A model generated the notes under the pieces. The model saw nothing but the letters and a program-made list of their open reading frames with translations. It had not been told where the DNA came from and ran no database searches. A DNA stretch of 64,000 bases, taken from NCBI GenBank assembly GCA_910584055.1, contig CAJTZS010000020.1, forward strand, positions 7,846 to 71,845, in the 5' to 3' direction. Of the stretch, positions 56,487-64,000 are shown piece after piece (position 1 is the first letter of the stretch; every line of letters begins with the position of its first letter). The stretch comes from an uncultured Muribaculaceae bacterium (GTDB lineage Bacteria; Bacteroidota; Bacteroidia; Bacteroidales; Muribaculaceae). The position numbers and the translations under genes were made by a program.

Positions 56487-57986
56487 ATGGCAAAAGACCA
56501 GAATCTGGAAAATGTTGAAGTGCTTATCGCCCGCAACAACGAGACCGGGCAGGTAGGCGCGGTGACCGGACTCAACGATGACGGCTCACCTAAAATGACC
56601 GATGTAAAGTCGGCGAAACTCTCAGACCTCGTTAAATTCACCAAGGGCGAGAACCCGCTGGAGGCGTTCATGTCGAACTTCGTCCGCCAGTGCAAGAACC
56701 CCTCGACATTCGGATTCTTCCGTGTTCCGGCTGACCGCTACGATACCGTAGGCAAGGTTATCGGAGATCTGGCACAAGACCCGGAGAAAAACGCCGACAT
56801 GCTGAAGAACAACAGGGTTGACATCCCGCAGCCGTCGCAGGAGGCACAGCAGAAAACCGAGGCAAAGGCTGAAACGCCTGAACAGCCGAAACAGTCTCCA
56901 GCCAACGAGAAACAGCCGGAGCAGGCGGCAACCACGGACAATGCCCAAGCACCCGACAAGGAGGTGAAGCACACCGCCATTGACGAGAGCAAGATTGACT
57001 GGCCGGCGCTGAAAGAAAAATGGGGCATCGACCGTGAGCAGCTTGAAAAATCGGGAGACCTCCGCGAGTTGCTCTACAACCGCAAGTCGCAGGTCATCAC
57101 CGTAACCCCGACATTCGGGGGTGAGAAGTTCCCCATAGATGCCCGCATCTCCTTCCGTGCCGACGACAGCGGCAATATCAAGGTGGTCCCCCATTTCATC
57201 CACAAGGAGCCGCGACTTGATCAGGAGTACAAGGGCTACCAGTTCACAAAGGAGGACAAGGCCGCCCTGCGCGAGACAGGCAACCTCGGCAAAGTGGTTG
57301 ATCTGACCGACCCCAAGACGGGCGAGAAAGTGCCGTCTTTCGTCAGCATTGACCGCTACACCAACGAAATCGTGTCAGTCCCCCAGAAATCGGTGTATGT
57401 CAAGGACACCGTTGGACAGACACAGTTGTCTATGGCTGAAATTAATGAGCTGAAAACCGGCAAGGCACTCCCGCCCAAGCAGATCACTGACAAGAACGGC
57501 AAGACCTACACCGTGGTGCTCCAGATAAGCGCCGACCGCAAGGGTGTGGAGTTCGTGCCGGGGGCTGTCAGGAAGCAGGAGCAGTCGCAGAATCAGCAGA
57601 ACGGCCAGCAGCAGTCATCATGGCTCACGAAGGATGGCAAGATAAAGCCCCTTTCCAGATGGGCCGGGATTCCGTTGACAGACAGTCAACGAAACGATTA
57701 TGCCGAGGGACGTGTTGCGGAACTGACCAACCGTGTCGATGACAAGGGTCAGCCCTGTACGGTCTATCTCTGGTTCAATCCCGAAAAGCAGCGTCCCAAC
57801 ACCTCGCTCAATGACCCGCGTGTCAAGGTGGCCGAGGAAAGCAAGGTACAGGCTGCGGTCAACAACGACGGAAAGACTAACGAGGCAACCAGCAAGGTTG
57901 CGGAACCGCTCCAGAAATACCAGACCGCTCCGAAGAACGAGGAACAGCAGAGACAGCAACGCAAGCCCAAAGGTCCGAAGATGTAA
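56487..57986 (+). CDS. DUF4099/DUF3945 conjugative-element protein
   Basis: A 499-residue hydrophilic protein. Residues 1-105 or so are an N-terminal domain (LENVEVLIARNNETGQVGAV), residues 110-160 a Glu/Gln/Pro-rich linker, residues 165-250 the DUF4099 domain (IDWPALKEKWGIDREQLEKS). Then come three copies of the DUF3945-type unit: YKGYQFTKEDKAALRETGNL, AEINELKTGKALPPKQITD and GIPLTDSQRNDYAEGRVAEL. The C-terminus is Lys/Arg/Gln-rich. These families occur almost only in Bacteroidetes conjugative elements, next to topoisomerase and methylase-helicase genes, exactly as here. Function is not established. A short hairpin GTGCCA/TGGCAC lies in the leader at 56441-56458. Confidence 0.9.
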   Translation: MAKDQNLENVEVLIARNNETGQVGAVTGLNDDGSPKMTDVKSAKLSDLVKFTKGENPLEAFMSNFVRQCKNPSTFGFFRVPADRYDTVGKVIGDLAQDPEKNADMLKNNRVDIPQPSQEAQQKTEAKAETPEQPKQSPANEKQPEQAATTDNAQAPDKEVKHTAIDESKIDWPALKEKWGIDREQLEKSGDLRELLYNRKSQVITVTPTFGGEKFPIDARISFRADDSGNIKVVPHFIHKEPRLDQEYKGYQFTKEDKAALRETGNLGKVVDLTDPKTGEKVPSFVSIDRYTNEIVSVPQKSVYVKDTVGQTQLSMAEINELKTGKALPPKQITDKNGKTYTVVLQISADRKGVEFVPGAVRKQEQSQNQQNGQQQSSWLTKDGKIKPLSRWAGIPLTDSQRNDYAEGRVAELTNRVDDKGQPCTVYLWFNPEKQRPNTSLNDPRVKVAEESKVQAAVNNDGKTNEATSKVAEPLQKYQTAPKNEEQQRQQRKPKGPKM

Positions 57987-58111
57987 CCTCCTTATAGGAA
58001 TGTAATAATTCCTGAAAACTGAAACGGCATCCGCGAGAGTCCGGAATCTCCGGTGCCATTTCATCAAGACCACTATCTCCGAAAATATCCACCCAATTAA
58101 AACCGTAAAAA

Positions 58112-59275
58112 ATGAAACAGAAAAATCTCATAACCGTGGTGACAGACCACCAGCTCACAGCCGACACCATCGCAAAAGCGATAGGCGCAAACGAGAAACA
58201 CGAGGGCTACTACCTCGGCAACGGATATGCCGTGACATGGACAGGCGGGGCGATCATCGAGGCGGCCTTCTCGCCGACGGAGAGCTTCGTATTGTCAACC
58301 ACAATGGATTGCCGTCTGGTGTATGCCCACAACTTCAAGTTCGCCATGCGCGACTATGACAACCTCGTGGGCTACAAGAAAACGGAGCAGGACAAGAGAC
58401 AGCTCGCCACAATCAAGGCGTTGTGGAAAATGAGCCGTACAGTCGTCAACGCCATGCGCCCGGACCTGTCGGGAGACCTCGACTTCCTGAGCCTCTACTA
58501 CTTCATCGCCAGTCCTGTTGACGTGCGGCGCGGATGGATGCCCATACTCACGAAAAAGGCTATTGTCCATGCCGTCAACCACGGGCCGCAGAACCGCAAG
58601 GAGTATGAGAAATGGCTCTCGGAATCCATATACAACCACCTCGTTGACCTCTGCGGCAACGAATCCGACCACAAGCCTACCCCGATAATGGAGGAAGTGC
58701 CGGTGAAGGATGCCCCGAATGTTCTGGATGAACTTGGTATCGGATGTTCCGATATGCCGGACCCGACCGACGGTAGCTGCACAATCACCACCGACCGAAT
58801 CCGGATATATACAAAACGTATCCCGCTGTTCAACCTCCCGTACCTTCTTGTAGAGGCTGCGGTGGAACTGGGCTTCGACCACGAAAAGACCGTACAGACC
58901 GCCCATATCCTCTACGCCAAGAAACTCATATCCTACCCGATGACAGTACAGAACACCGTACCCGTAGGTGTGTGGAAACTCATGCGCCGGAATATGGAGA
59001 TTCTCCGCTATAACAGTAAGTGGGGACATGCCATAAAGGATGGCACACCCTCCCGTCGCCATAACTTCAAGGGTGAGACTCCATATCATGGCTTCGGCAT
59101 CGTCACCACCGGACTGCACCCGACAGACCTCGACCGTGACGAGGAAAGGCTCTATAACCTCATCGTCAAGCGCGTCATCGACGCTTTCGAGCCGGCAGCC
59201 CCGGCAAAGGGGCATAAGGCGAATGGAAAGAAGAAACCCCGCCGCCAATCCCGCAAGTCCCAAAGCAGGAGTTAA
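58112..59275 (+). CDS. Degenerate type IA topoisomerase-like protein
   Basis: The 387-residue protein aligns by eye with TopB-type topoisomerases but has lost catalytic residues. The toprim opening, normally EKPSVAR-like, reads TDHQLTADTIAKAIGANEKH, so the essential Glu is Asp or His. The GNGYAVTWTGGAIIEAAF segment is conserved in position. The acidic toprim motif (DxDxE in active enzymes) corresponds to PDLSGDLDF and is not preserved. In the tyrosine region LYAKKLISYPMTVQN the Tyr is kept but the following Arg is Met. The end is basic (KKKPRRQSRKSQSRS), fitting DNA binding. A structural or nicking-accessory role in conjugative processing is possible; relaxation activity is not expected. Confidence 0.75.
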   Translation: MKQKNLITVVTDHQLTADTIAKAIGANEKHEGYYLGNGYAVTWTGGAIIEAAFSPTESFVLSTTMDCRLVYAHNFKFAMRDYDNLVGYKKTEQDKRQLATIKALWKMSRTVVNAMRPDLSGDLDFLSLYYFIASPVDVRRGWMPILTKKAIVHAVNHGPQNRKEYEKWLSESIYNHLVDLCGNESDHKPTPIMEEVPVKDAPNVLDELGIGCSDMPDPTDGSCTITTDRIRIYTKRIPLFNLPYLLVEAAVELGFDHEKTVQTAHILYAKKLISYPMTVQNTVPVGVWKLMRRNMEILRYNSKWGHAIKDGTPSRRHNFKGETPYHGFGIVTTGLHPTDLDRDEERLYNLIVKRVIDAFEPAAPAKGHKANGKKKPRRQSRKSQSRS

Positions 59276-59334
59276 AAACGCTTGACATTCACGCTAAATA
59301 CACTTAACATCCCTCCCGTGTCAGGATAATTTAT

Positions 59335-59342
59335 TATCTTTG
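59335..59342 (+). promoter_or_regulatory. -7 box upstream of the DUF1896 gene
   Basis: TATCTTTG is an exact TAnnTTTG match, followed by CACTC. The DUF1896 ATG is 160 nt downstream, leaving a long leader. No TTTG is at the -33 position. It probably drives DUF1896 and the methylase-helicase. Confidence 0.5.
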
Positions 59343-59501
59343 CACTCAATTCGACGTCATTATGTTTTTTGTTTCATTTTTGACGCGGATTTAGTGGTTG
59401 GACATCGGGAGGGATACCCGGTGTCCTTTTTTTGCCAACATACACACCAACACACACTTACAGGCAAAGGCACCGGTCAACCACTATATCCGAATTCCCA
59501 A

Positions 59502-59954
59502 ATGAAACATAACAATGAATTGCCGGAGGCAGACTATTTCCGTGTCTATCTCCGAGGTCACCTGCGTGACCACCATTTCCCCCAAAGAGAAAACAAGAGG
59601 TTCATAGATACCCGTGCCGATGATGCATACGACACCTTTGTGACGATGCGCCTCGAAGGGAGGTCAGTGCCGGTTGCCAGAGAACTGGCGATGCGGACGC
59701 TCCTTGACGGGCTGTATGTATCCCGATACGACATCATATATAACGTGGCGGAGGAAAACCTGTCACTCTGGCTGCGTCTTCCCGAGGAATACTGGCCGGA
59801 CTTCACCGAGCATCTTCTCAGTCTGCCATCTATGAGGGAGATACTTGACCGCCATGAGGTCAACGGCGACTTCCTTAGCCGTGAGACGCATCAACCGATG
59901 CTGATTGAGCTGTTGGGAACAATCACCGAAATACTCGACGGCTATGGGTTATAA
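59502..59954 (+). CDS. DUF1896 protein
   Basis: The start is set at ATG 59502, giving 150 residues; the frame runs open from 59340 but the upstream part is unlike the family. The DUF1896 region is visible as DYFRVYLRGHLRDHHFP, DTFVTMRLEGRSVPVARELA and LLDGLYVSRYDIIYNVAEEN. This family accompanies the methylase-helicase gene in Bacteroides conjugative elements; function is unknown. It overlaps the next gene by 11 nt, so the two are probably translated together. Confidence 0.88.
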   Translation: MKHNNELPEADYFRVYLRGHLRDHHFPQRENKRFIDTRADDAYDTFVTMRLEGRSVPVARELAMRTLLDGLYVSRYDIIYNVAEENLSLWLRLPEEYWPDFTEHLLSLPSMREILDRHEVNGDFLSRETHQPMLIELLGTITEILDGYGL

Positions 59955-62900
59955 CCGTCTCCAGACCATTCGCGACAACACCGAGGCGATAAGGCTTGCC
60001 TTTAAGCTGAGGAACGAGCGCAGAGGTCCCGGCATTGAAGAATGCGGGGTGCTGATGAAATATGCAGGGTTCGGAGGGCTGAAATGTATCCTCAACCCTG
60101 CCGATGACATAAGTGACGTGGCGCATTGGACAAAATCCGATATTGACCTGTTCGTCCCTACAGTGGAACTACGCCGTATGATTCACGATTATTCAAAGGA
60201 TGACCGAGAGTTCAAGGCGTATATGGATTCACTGAAAGCCTCCGTGCTGACTGCCTTCTATACACCGCAGCCTATTATCGAGGAGATTGCGGATTCGTTG
60301 CAGGATGCCGGGGTTGTCGCCCGCCGCTTCCTTGATCCAAGTGCCGGGCGTGGCTCCTTTGCCGGTTCTTTTATCGGGACAAATGCAGGAATGGAAATCA
60401 TGTCCTACGAAAAAGACCTGATTACCGGAATGATCCTTCAAGTGATGCACCCGTCGGAGACTGTCCGCATCGAGGGGTTTGAGAAGATAGAGCTGGATTT
60501 TAACGGCTACTTCGATATTGCAGCATCAAATATACCTTTCGGCAATTTTGCGGTGCCGGATCCGGGATACGCAACGTCAAAGGATGTCGCCTATAAACAG
60601 GCGTCAAAGTCAATTCACAATTATTTTTTTCTCAAAGCCCTTGATTCGGTGCGTGAGGGCGGCATTGTCGCCTTCATAACGTCGCAGGGTGTGGCCAACG
60701 GCGCGTCTCCGTTCATCAGAATGGAGATGATGCGACGTGCCAATCTGGTGGCGGCATTAAGATTACCCAACAACACTTTTTCCGACAATGCGGGAACTGA
60801 CGTAGGCAGTGACCTGATTATCCTCCAGAAGCATGAGGGCAAAAAATCGCTGACATTCGATGAGGAATTGTTCATCCAAAGCATTGTCGATGATGATACA
60901 AAAGTCACAAACAACAAATTCTTCGAGGCGTTCCCGCAGAATGTGATATGCACCGATGCCAAAGTGGACACCGACCAATACGGCAAACCGGCAATCGTCT
61001 ATACCCACAAGGAGGGAATAGACGGGATAGCCCGCGATATGCGTATGGCTCTTGACGTGTCTTTTCGTCTGCGTCTTGATGTTGACCGTTATAACGGTTA
61101 CTCGCCCAAACTGACACCTCCAAATTCTCCGGCCCCACTAGACGCTCCAACTGAAACACAGGAAGAAAAGGTTGTAAGGCAAAAGGCTATCTCAAATGAG
61201 ACACCGCTTTTGAAGCAGTATCAGGAGATGAAGAAGAAACATCCCGATGCGATACTGATATTCCGTGTGGGTGATTTCTATGAGATGTACGGTGATGACG
61301 CGAGGGAGGCATCGGAAATTCTCGGTATAACACTGACAACCAGAGCCAACGGCAGGAACAACCGGATTGAACTGTCCGGCTTTCCCCATCATGCTCTCGA
61401 TACATATCTGCCCAAGCTCGTAAGGGCAGGCAGACGTGTGGCTATCTGTGAGCAGTTGGAAGAACCCAAGCAAAAAGTTTCCAGACAGGAAATTGTGGAA
61501 AAGGTTGAACCGGCTACTAAGCCAAAGGTAGAACCGTCACCGTCAAAACCGGAGCCTGAATCAGAACCGGAACCGCCAAAGATGGAGGCGCCAAAGGTTG
61601 AAACCACGAAAGAAATAGATACCTCGGATGCGCCGGATTACAACGATAATCCCGACCCACGGCTGTTCGCCTATAATCTTTTCGGAGAATTGGAGCCGGT
61701 TGGCAAACCCAACCGCAGACAAACCGCTGTACCCAAGAAAGATAAGACGGAGAAAGCCGAGGTCAAGACACCCGTGCGACCTAAAACCGAGGCAAGGTTG
61801 CCTGAAAATGCGAAATTCCGTCCCCTCTCAGATAAGGAGCTGGAATTTTACGGTTCTCTGAACTGGGATGACAACCCGCCAATCAACGGCTTCTATGAGG
61901 CGATGATGTCTATCGCCCACCGCCAGTTGGAGGAACGTGCCAGACTTGAAGCCGAAAGGATGTCGGAGGAAGCAGCAAAGGCTGCGGGCATAGCCCCCGG
62001 TGATACATATATAGAAAAGACCGAAGGGGATTTTGTACCGGGCAGGGCTGTCAACCGTCCGTCAAAAGTTACGGCAATACCGTTGGGAAAGGATATGTCG
62101 CCCAGAAAGTTCCCCGAAGATTTGCGGTTTTTCCATAAGAACGGCTCGATGGTCTTTGCCGACGGTCAGGTAGGTTTTCTCTCGGATGTAACAAAGCGTG
62201 GAGCGACATTCACCCCGCTGGCTCTAAAGCCGGAGCAGGAGAAACGCGCCATGCTCTATATCACATTGTCCGAGACATATCAATATCTATACGATTATGA
62301 GGCCGAGACACATGAGGCGAATCCTGACCTGCGTGAACATCTCAATGATTATTACGACGAGTTCGTGGATAAATACGGACACCTCAACGATAAGGCAAAC
62401 GCCAAGTTCATAATGATGGATGCCAACGGCATGGACTCACTCGCTTTGGAGCGTAGCGAATCCGGACTGTTCGTAAAGGCCGACATATTCGACCATCCCG
62501 TCGCCTTCGCCGTTGACGAGGTTACATCGGTTGATACCCCTATGGAGGCGTTATCCGCCTCGCTCAACAAGTTCGGCAATGTGAATCTGGAATATATGTC
62601 CTCGCTTGTGGATATGGATGAGGATGCCCTTGTCGAGAACCTCAAAGGCCATATCTATTACAATCCCCTTGTGTCGGGATATGAGATTTCCGACAAATTT
62701 GTGGCCGGCAATGTCGTGAGCAAAGCCGAGCAGGTCAAGGCATGGATAGACCGTGAGGAAGAGCGAATCAAGGATTTTCCCGGCTATGACGGTGCAGAGC
62801 CGTACATTGCTCTGGCGCAGGAGTCGCTGAAAGCGTTGGAGGATGCCACACCGAGAAGAATCACATTCGAGGAATTGGACTTTAATTTCGGTGAGCGCTG

Positions 62901-64000
62901 GATTCCGACCGGGATATACTCTGCATATATGAGCCATCTTTATGAGACCGACATCAAGATTGCCTACTCACCCTCGCTTGACGAGTATTCGGTTACAAAC
63001 GAGCGCGGCAACATGAAGATATGGGAGGAGTTCTGCGTCCGTGGCTATTACCGTACATACGACGGTATGAACCTTTTGAAACACGCCCTGCACAATACCG
63101 TTCCCGAAATCAAAAAGTCAATAGGCAAAGACGAGGATGGAAATGACATCAAGGTGCCGGATGCAGAGGCGATACAGCTCGCCAATTCCAAGATTGACGA
63201 GATACGCAACGGATTCGCCGACTGGCTGGAGGCTCAAAGCCCGGAGTTCAAGGAGAGGCTTGTTGACCTCTACAACCGCAAGTTCAACTGTTTTGTGAGG
63301 CCCAAGTATGACGGAAGCCATCAAACTTTTCCGGATTTGAATCTGAAAATGTTGGGAGACCGCTACGGCATTCATTCCGTGTATCAGTCCCAAAAGGATT
63401 GCGTATGGATGATAAAGCAGAATGGCGGAGGGATAGCCGACCATCAGGTGGGTACCGGCAAGACGCTTATAATGTGCATGGCCGCGCATGAGATGAAGCG
63501 TTTGGGCATGGTGCATAAGCCGATGATTATCGGTCTTAAAGCCAATGTTGCCGAAATCGCCCTCACTTATCAGACGGCATATCCCAACGCCCGCATACTT
63601 TTCGCCGACGAGAAAAGTTTCAAGGCGGATAATCGCGTGAAATTCTTCAACAATATCAGAAACAACGACTATGACTGCGTGATTATGTCGCACGACCAGT
63701 TCGGCAAGATACCGCAGTCGCCGGAGTTGCAGGAACAGATATTGCAGACGGAGCTTGACACCGTGGAGGAAAACCTCGATGTTCTCGAAAAGCAAGGTAA
63801 GGACATATCCCGTGGTATGCTGAAAGGTCTTATCGCCCGTAAGCTGAACCTTGCGGCTAAGCTGGAGAAAATCCGTTACCAGATTGAACACCGCACGGAT
63901 GACGTGGTGGATTTCAAACAGATGGGCATAGACCATATCTTTGTCGATGAGTCGCATTATCAGAACTTTTTACGGATTCCTGTTTTTGCGCATACCACTT
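59944..64000 (+). CDS. Giant DNA methylase-helicase of the conjugative element, with embedded MutS domain I (3' end off window)
   Basis: Starting at ATG 59944, an uninterrupted frame of at least 1352 residues runs past the window end. Domains in order: an N6-adenine methylase-like module with FLDPSAGRGSF at 129-139 and SNIPFG at 195-200; a MutS N-terminal domain at about 420-510 (LLKQYQEMKKKHPDAILIF, GDFYEMYGDDA with Phe445 and Glu447, and FPHHALDTYLPKLVRAGRRV); a Pro/Glu-rich linker; a long middle region; then a SNF2-type helicase with Walker A DHQVGTGKTLIM (Lys1173) and DESH at 1335-1338. Proteins like this are hallmarks of Bacteroidetes conjugative elements and are thought to protect incoming DNA; that is inference. 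After DESH the last 13 residues are not the usual KNL...TRH sequence, and only about 40 nt are visible. Confidence 0.88.
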   Translation, partial: MGYNRLQTIRDNTEAIRLAFKLRNERRGPGIEECGVLMKYAGFGGLKCILNPADDISDVAHWTKSDIDLFVPTVELRRMIHDYSKDDREFKAYMDSLKASVLTAFYTPQPIIEEIADSLQDAGVVARRFLDPSAGRGSFAGSFIGTNAGMEIMSYEKDLITGMILQVMHPSETVRIEGFEKIELDFNGYFDIAASNIPFGNFAVPDPGYATSKDVAYKQASKSIHNYFFLKALDSVREGGIVAFITSQGVANGASPFIRMEMMRRANLVAALRLPNNTFSDNAGTDVGSDLIILQKHEGKKSLTFDEELFIQSIVDDDTKVTNNKFFEAFPQNVICTDAKVDTDQYGKPAIVYTHKEGIDGIARDMRMALDVSFRLRLDVDRYNGYSPKLTPPNSPAPLDAPTETQEEKVVRQKAISNETPLLKQYQEMKKKHPDAILIFRVGDFYEMYGDDAREASEILGITLTTRANGRNNRIELSGFPHHALDTYLPKLVRAGRRVAICEQLEEPKQKVSRQEIVEKVEPATKPKVEPSPSKPEPESEPEPPKMEAPKVETTKEIDTSDAPDYNDNPDPRLFAYNLFGELEPVGKPNRRQTAVPKKDKTEKAEVKTPVRPKTEARLPENAKFRPLSDKELEFYGSLNWDDNPPINGFYEAMMSIAHRQLEERARLEAERMSEEAAKAAGIAPGDTYIEKTEGDFVPGRAVNRPSKVTAIPLGKDMSPRKFPEDLRFFHKNGSMVFADGQVGFLSDVTKRGATFTPLALKPEQEKRAMLYITLSETYQYLYDYEAETHEANPDLREHLNDYYDEFVDKYGHLNDKANAKFIMMDANGMDSLALERSESGLFVKADIFDHPVAFAVDEVTSVDTPMEALSASLNKFGNVNLEYMSSLVDMDEDALVENLKGHIYYNPLVSGYEISDKFVAGNVVSKAEQVKAWIDREEERIKDFPGYDGAEPYIALAQESLKALEDATPRRITFEELDFNFGERWIPTGIYSAYMSHLYETDIKIAYSPSLDEYSVTNERGNMKIWEEFCVRGYYRTYDGMNLLKHALHNTVPEIKKSIGKDEDGNDIKVPDAEAIQLANSKIDEIRNGFADWLEAQSPEFKERLVDLYNRKFNCFVRPKYDGSHQTFPDLNLKMLGDRYGIHSVYQSQKDCVWMIKQNGGGIADHQVGTGKTLIMCMAAHEMKRLGMVHKPMIIGLKANVAEIALTYQTAYPNARILFADEKSFKADNRVKFFNNIRNNDYDCVIMSHDQFGKIPQSPELQEQILQTELDTVEENLDVLEKQGKDISRGMLKGLIARKLNLAAKLEKIRYQIEHRTDDVVDFKQMGIDHIFVDESHYQNFLRIPVFAHTT

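Noticed and set aside
61201..61470. A separate mutS gene
   Set aside because: The similarity is limited to domain I and lies in frame within the larger methylase-helicase; no MutS ATPase follows.
53484..64000. Integrase, relaxase or transfer genes of the element
   Set aside because: None recognised in the visible part; the region carries only accessory and regulatory genes, so element type and ends stay open.

Overview
The window looks like a Bacteroidales chromosome, possibly Muribaculaceae-like. The evidence is a SusC/SusD pair, a hybrid two-component regulator, promoters of the TTTG / TAnnTTTG type, a type IX-like C-terminal signal, and DUF1896/DUF3945 conjugative-element genes. The family-level guess is inference; the order is well supported.

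Region 1 (1-20.3 kb, all + strand) is core genome. It starts with the tail of an AsmA-like protein. An almost gap-free division and cell-wall cluster follows: rsmH-ftsL-ftsI-murE-mraY-murD-ftsW-murG-murC-ftsQ-ftsA-ftsZ, with mraZ, murB and ddl absent from the run. It continues into a THUMP RNA methyltransferase with a repetitive basic tail, a membrane protein, pdxB and a viroplasmin/RNase H protein.

Region 2 (20.4-50.3 kb) is a polysaccharide utilisation locus. Its enzymes are GH51, GH2, an SGNH(CE6-like)-GH30 fusion, GH127, a GH43-SGNH fusion and GH115, with SusC/SusD and a divergent hybrid sensor. Together they fit stepwise breakdown of type II arabinogalactan: galactan backbone, beta-1,6-galactan side chains, L-arabinofuranose and glucuronic acid caps. 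Two galactan-type hydrolases are each fused to an esterase-type domain. Between GH51 and the rest lie a very large FG-GAP/PKD secreted protein, whose signal peptide is out of frame at a C8 tract, and a YafQ-type toxin-antitoxin pair with a near-ideal promoter and overlapping operator. A 23-bp palindromic core occurs three times in 20.3-28.2 kb, at gene ends. The hybrid sensor and the GH43-SGNH gene overlap tail to tail inside a 15-bp palindrome.

Region 3 (50.4-53.5 kb) holds a NagB-LmbE fusion and an unrecognised membrane protein.

Region 4 (53.5-64 kb) begins with AT-rich, gene-poor DNA containing a decayed duplicate of a helix-turn-helix gene, hairpins and direct repeats. It then becomes the accessory backbone of an integrative conjugative element: two helix-turn-helix genes, a 40-residue coupled ORF, a DUF4099/DUF3945 protein, a topoisomerase-like protein without toprim acidic residues, DUF1896, and a giant methylase-helicase carrying an embedded MutS domain I. 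The giant gene runs off the window end. No integrase, relaxase or transfer gene is visible, so the element's limits are unknown. No rRNA, tRNA or CRISPR was found.
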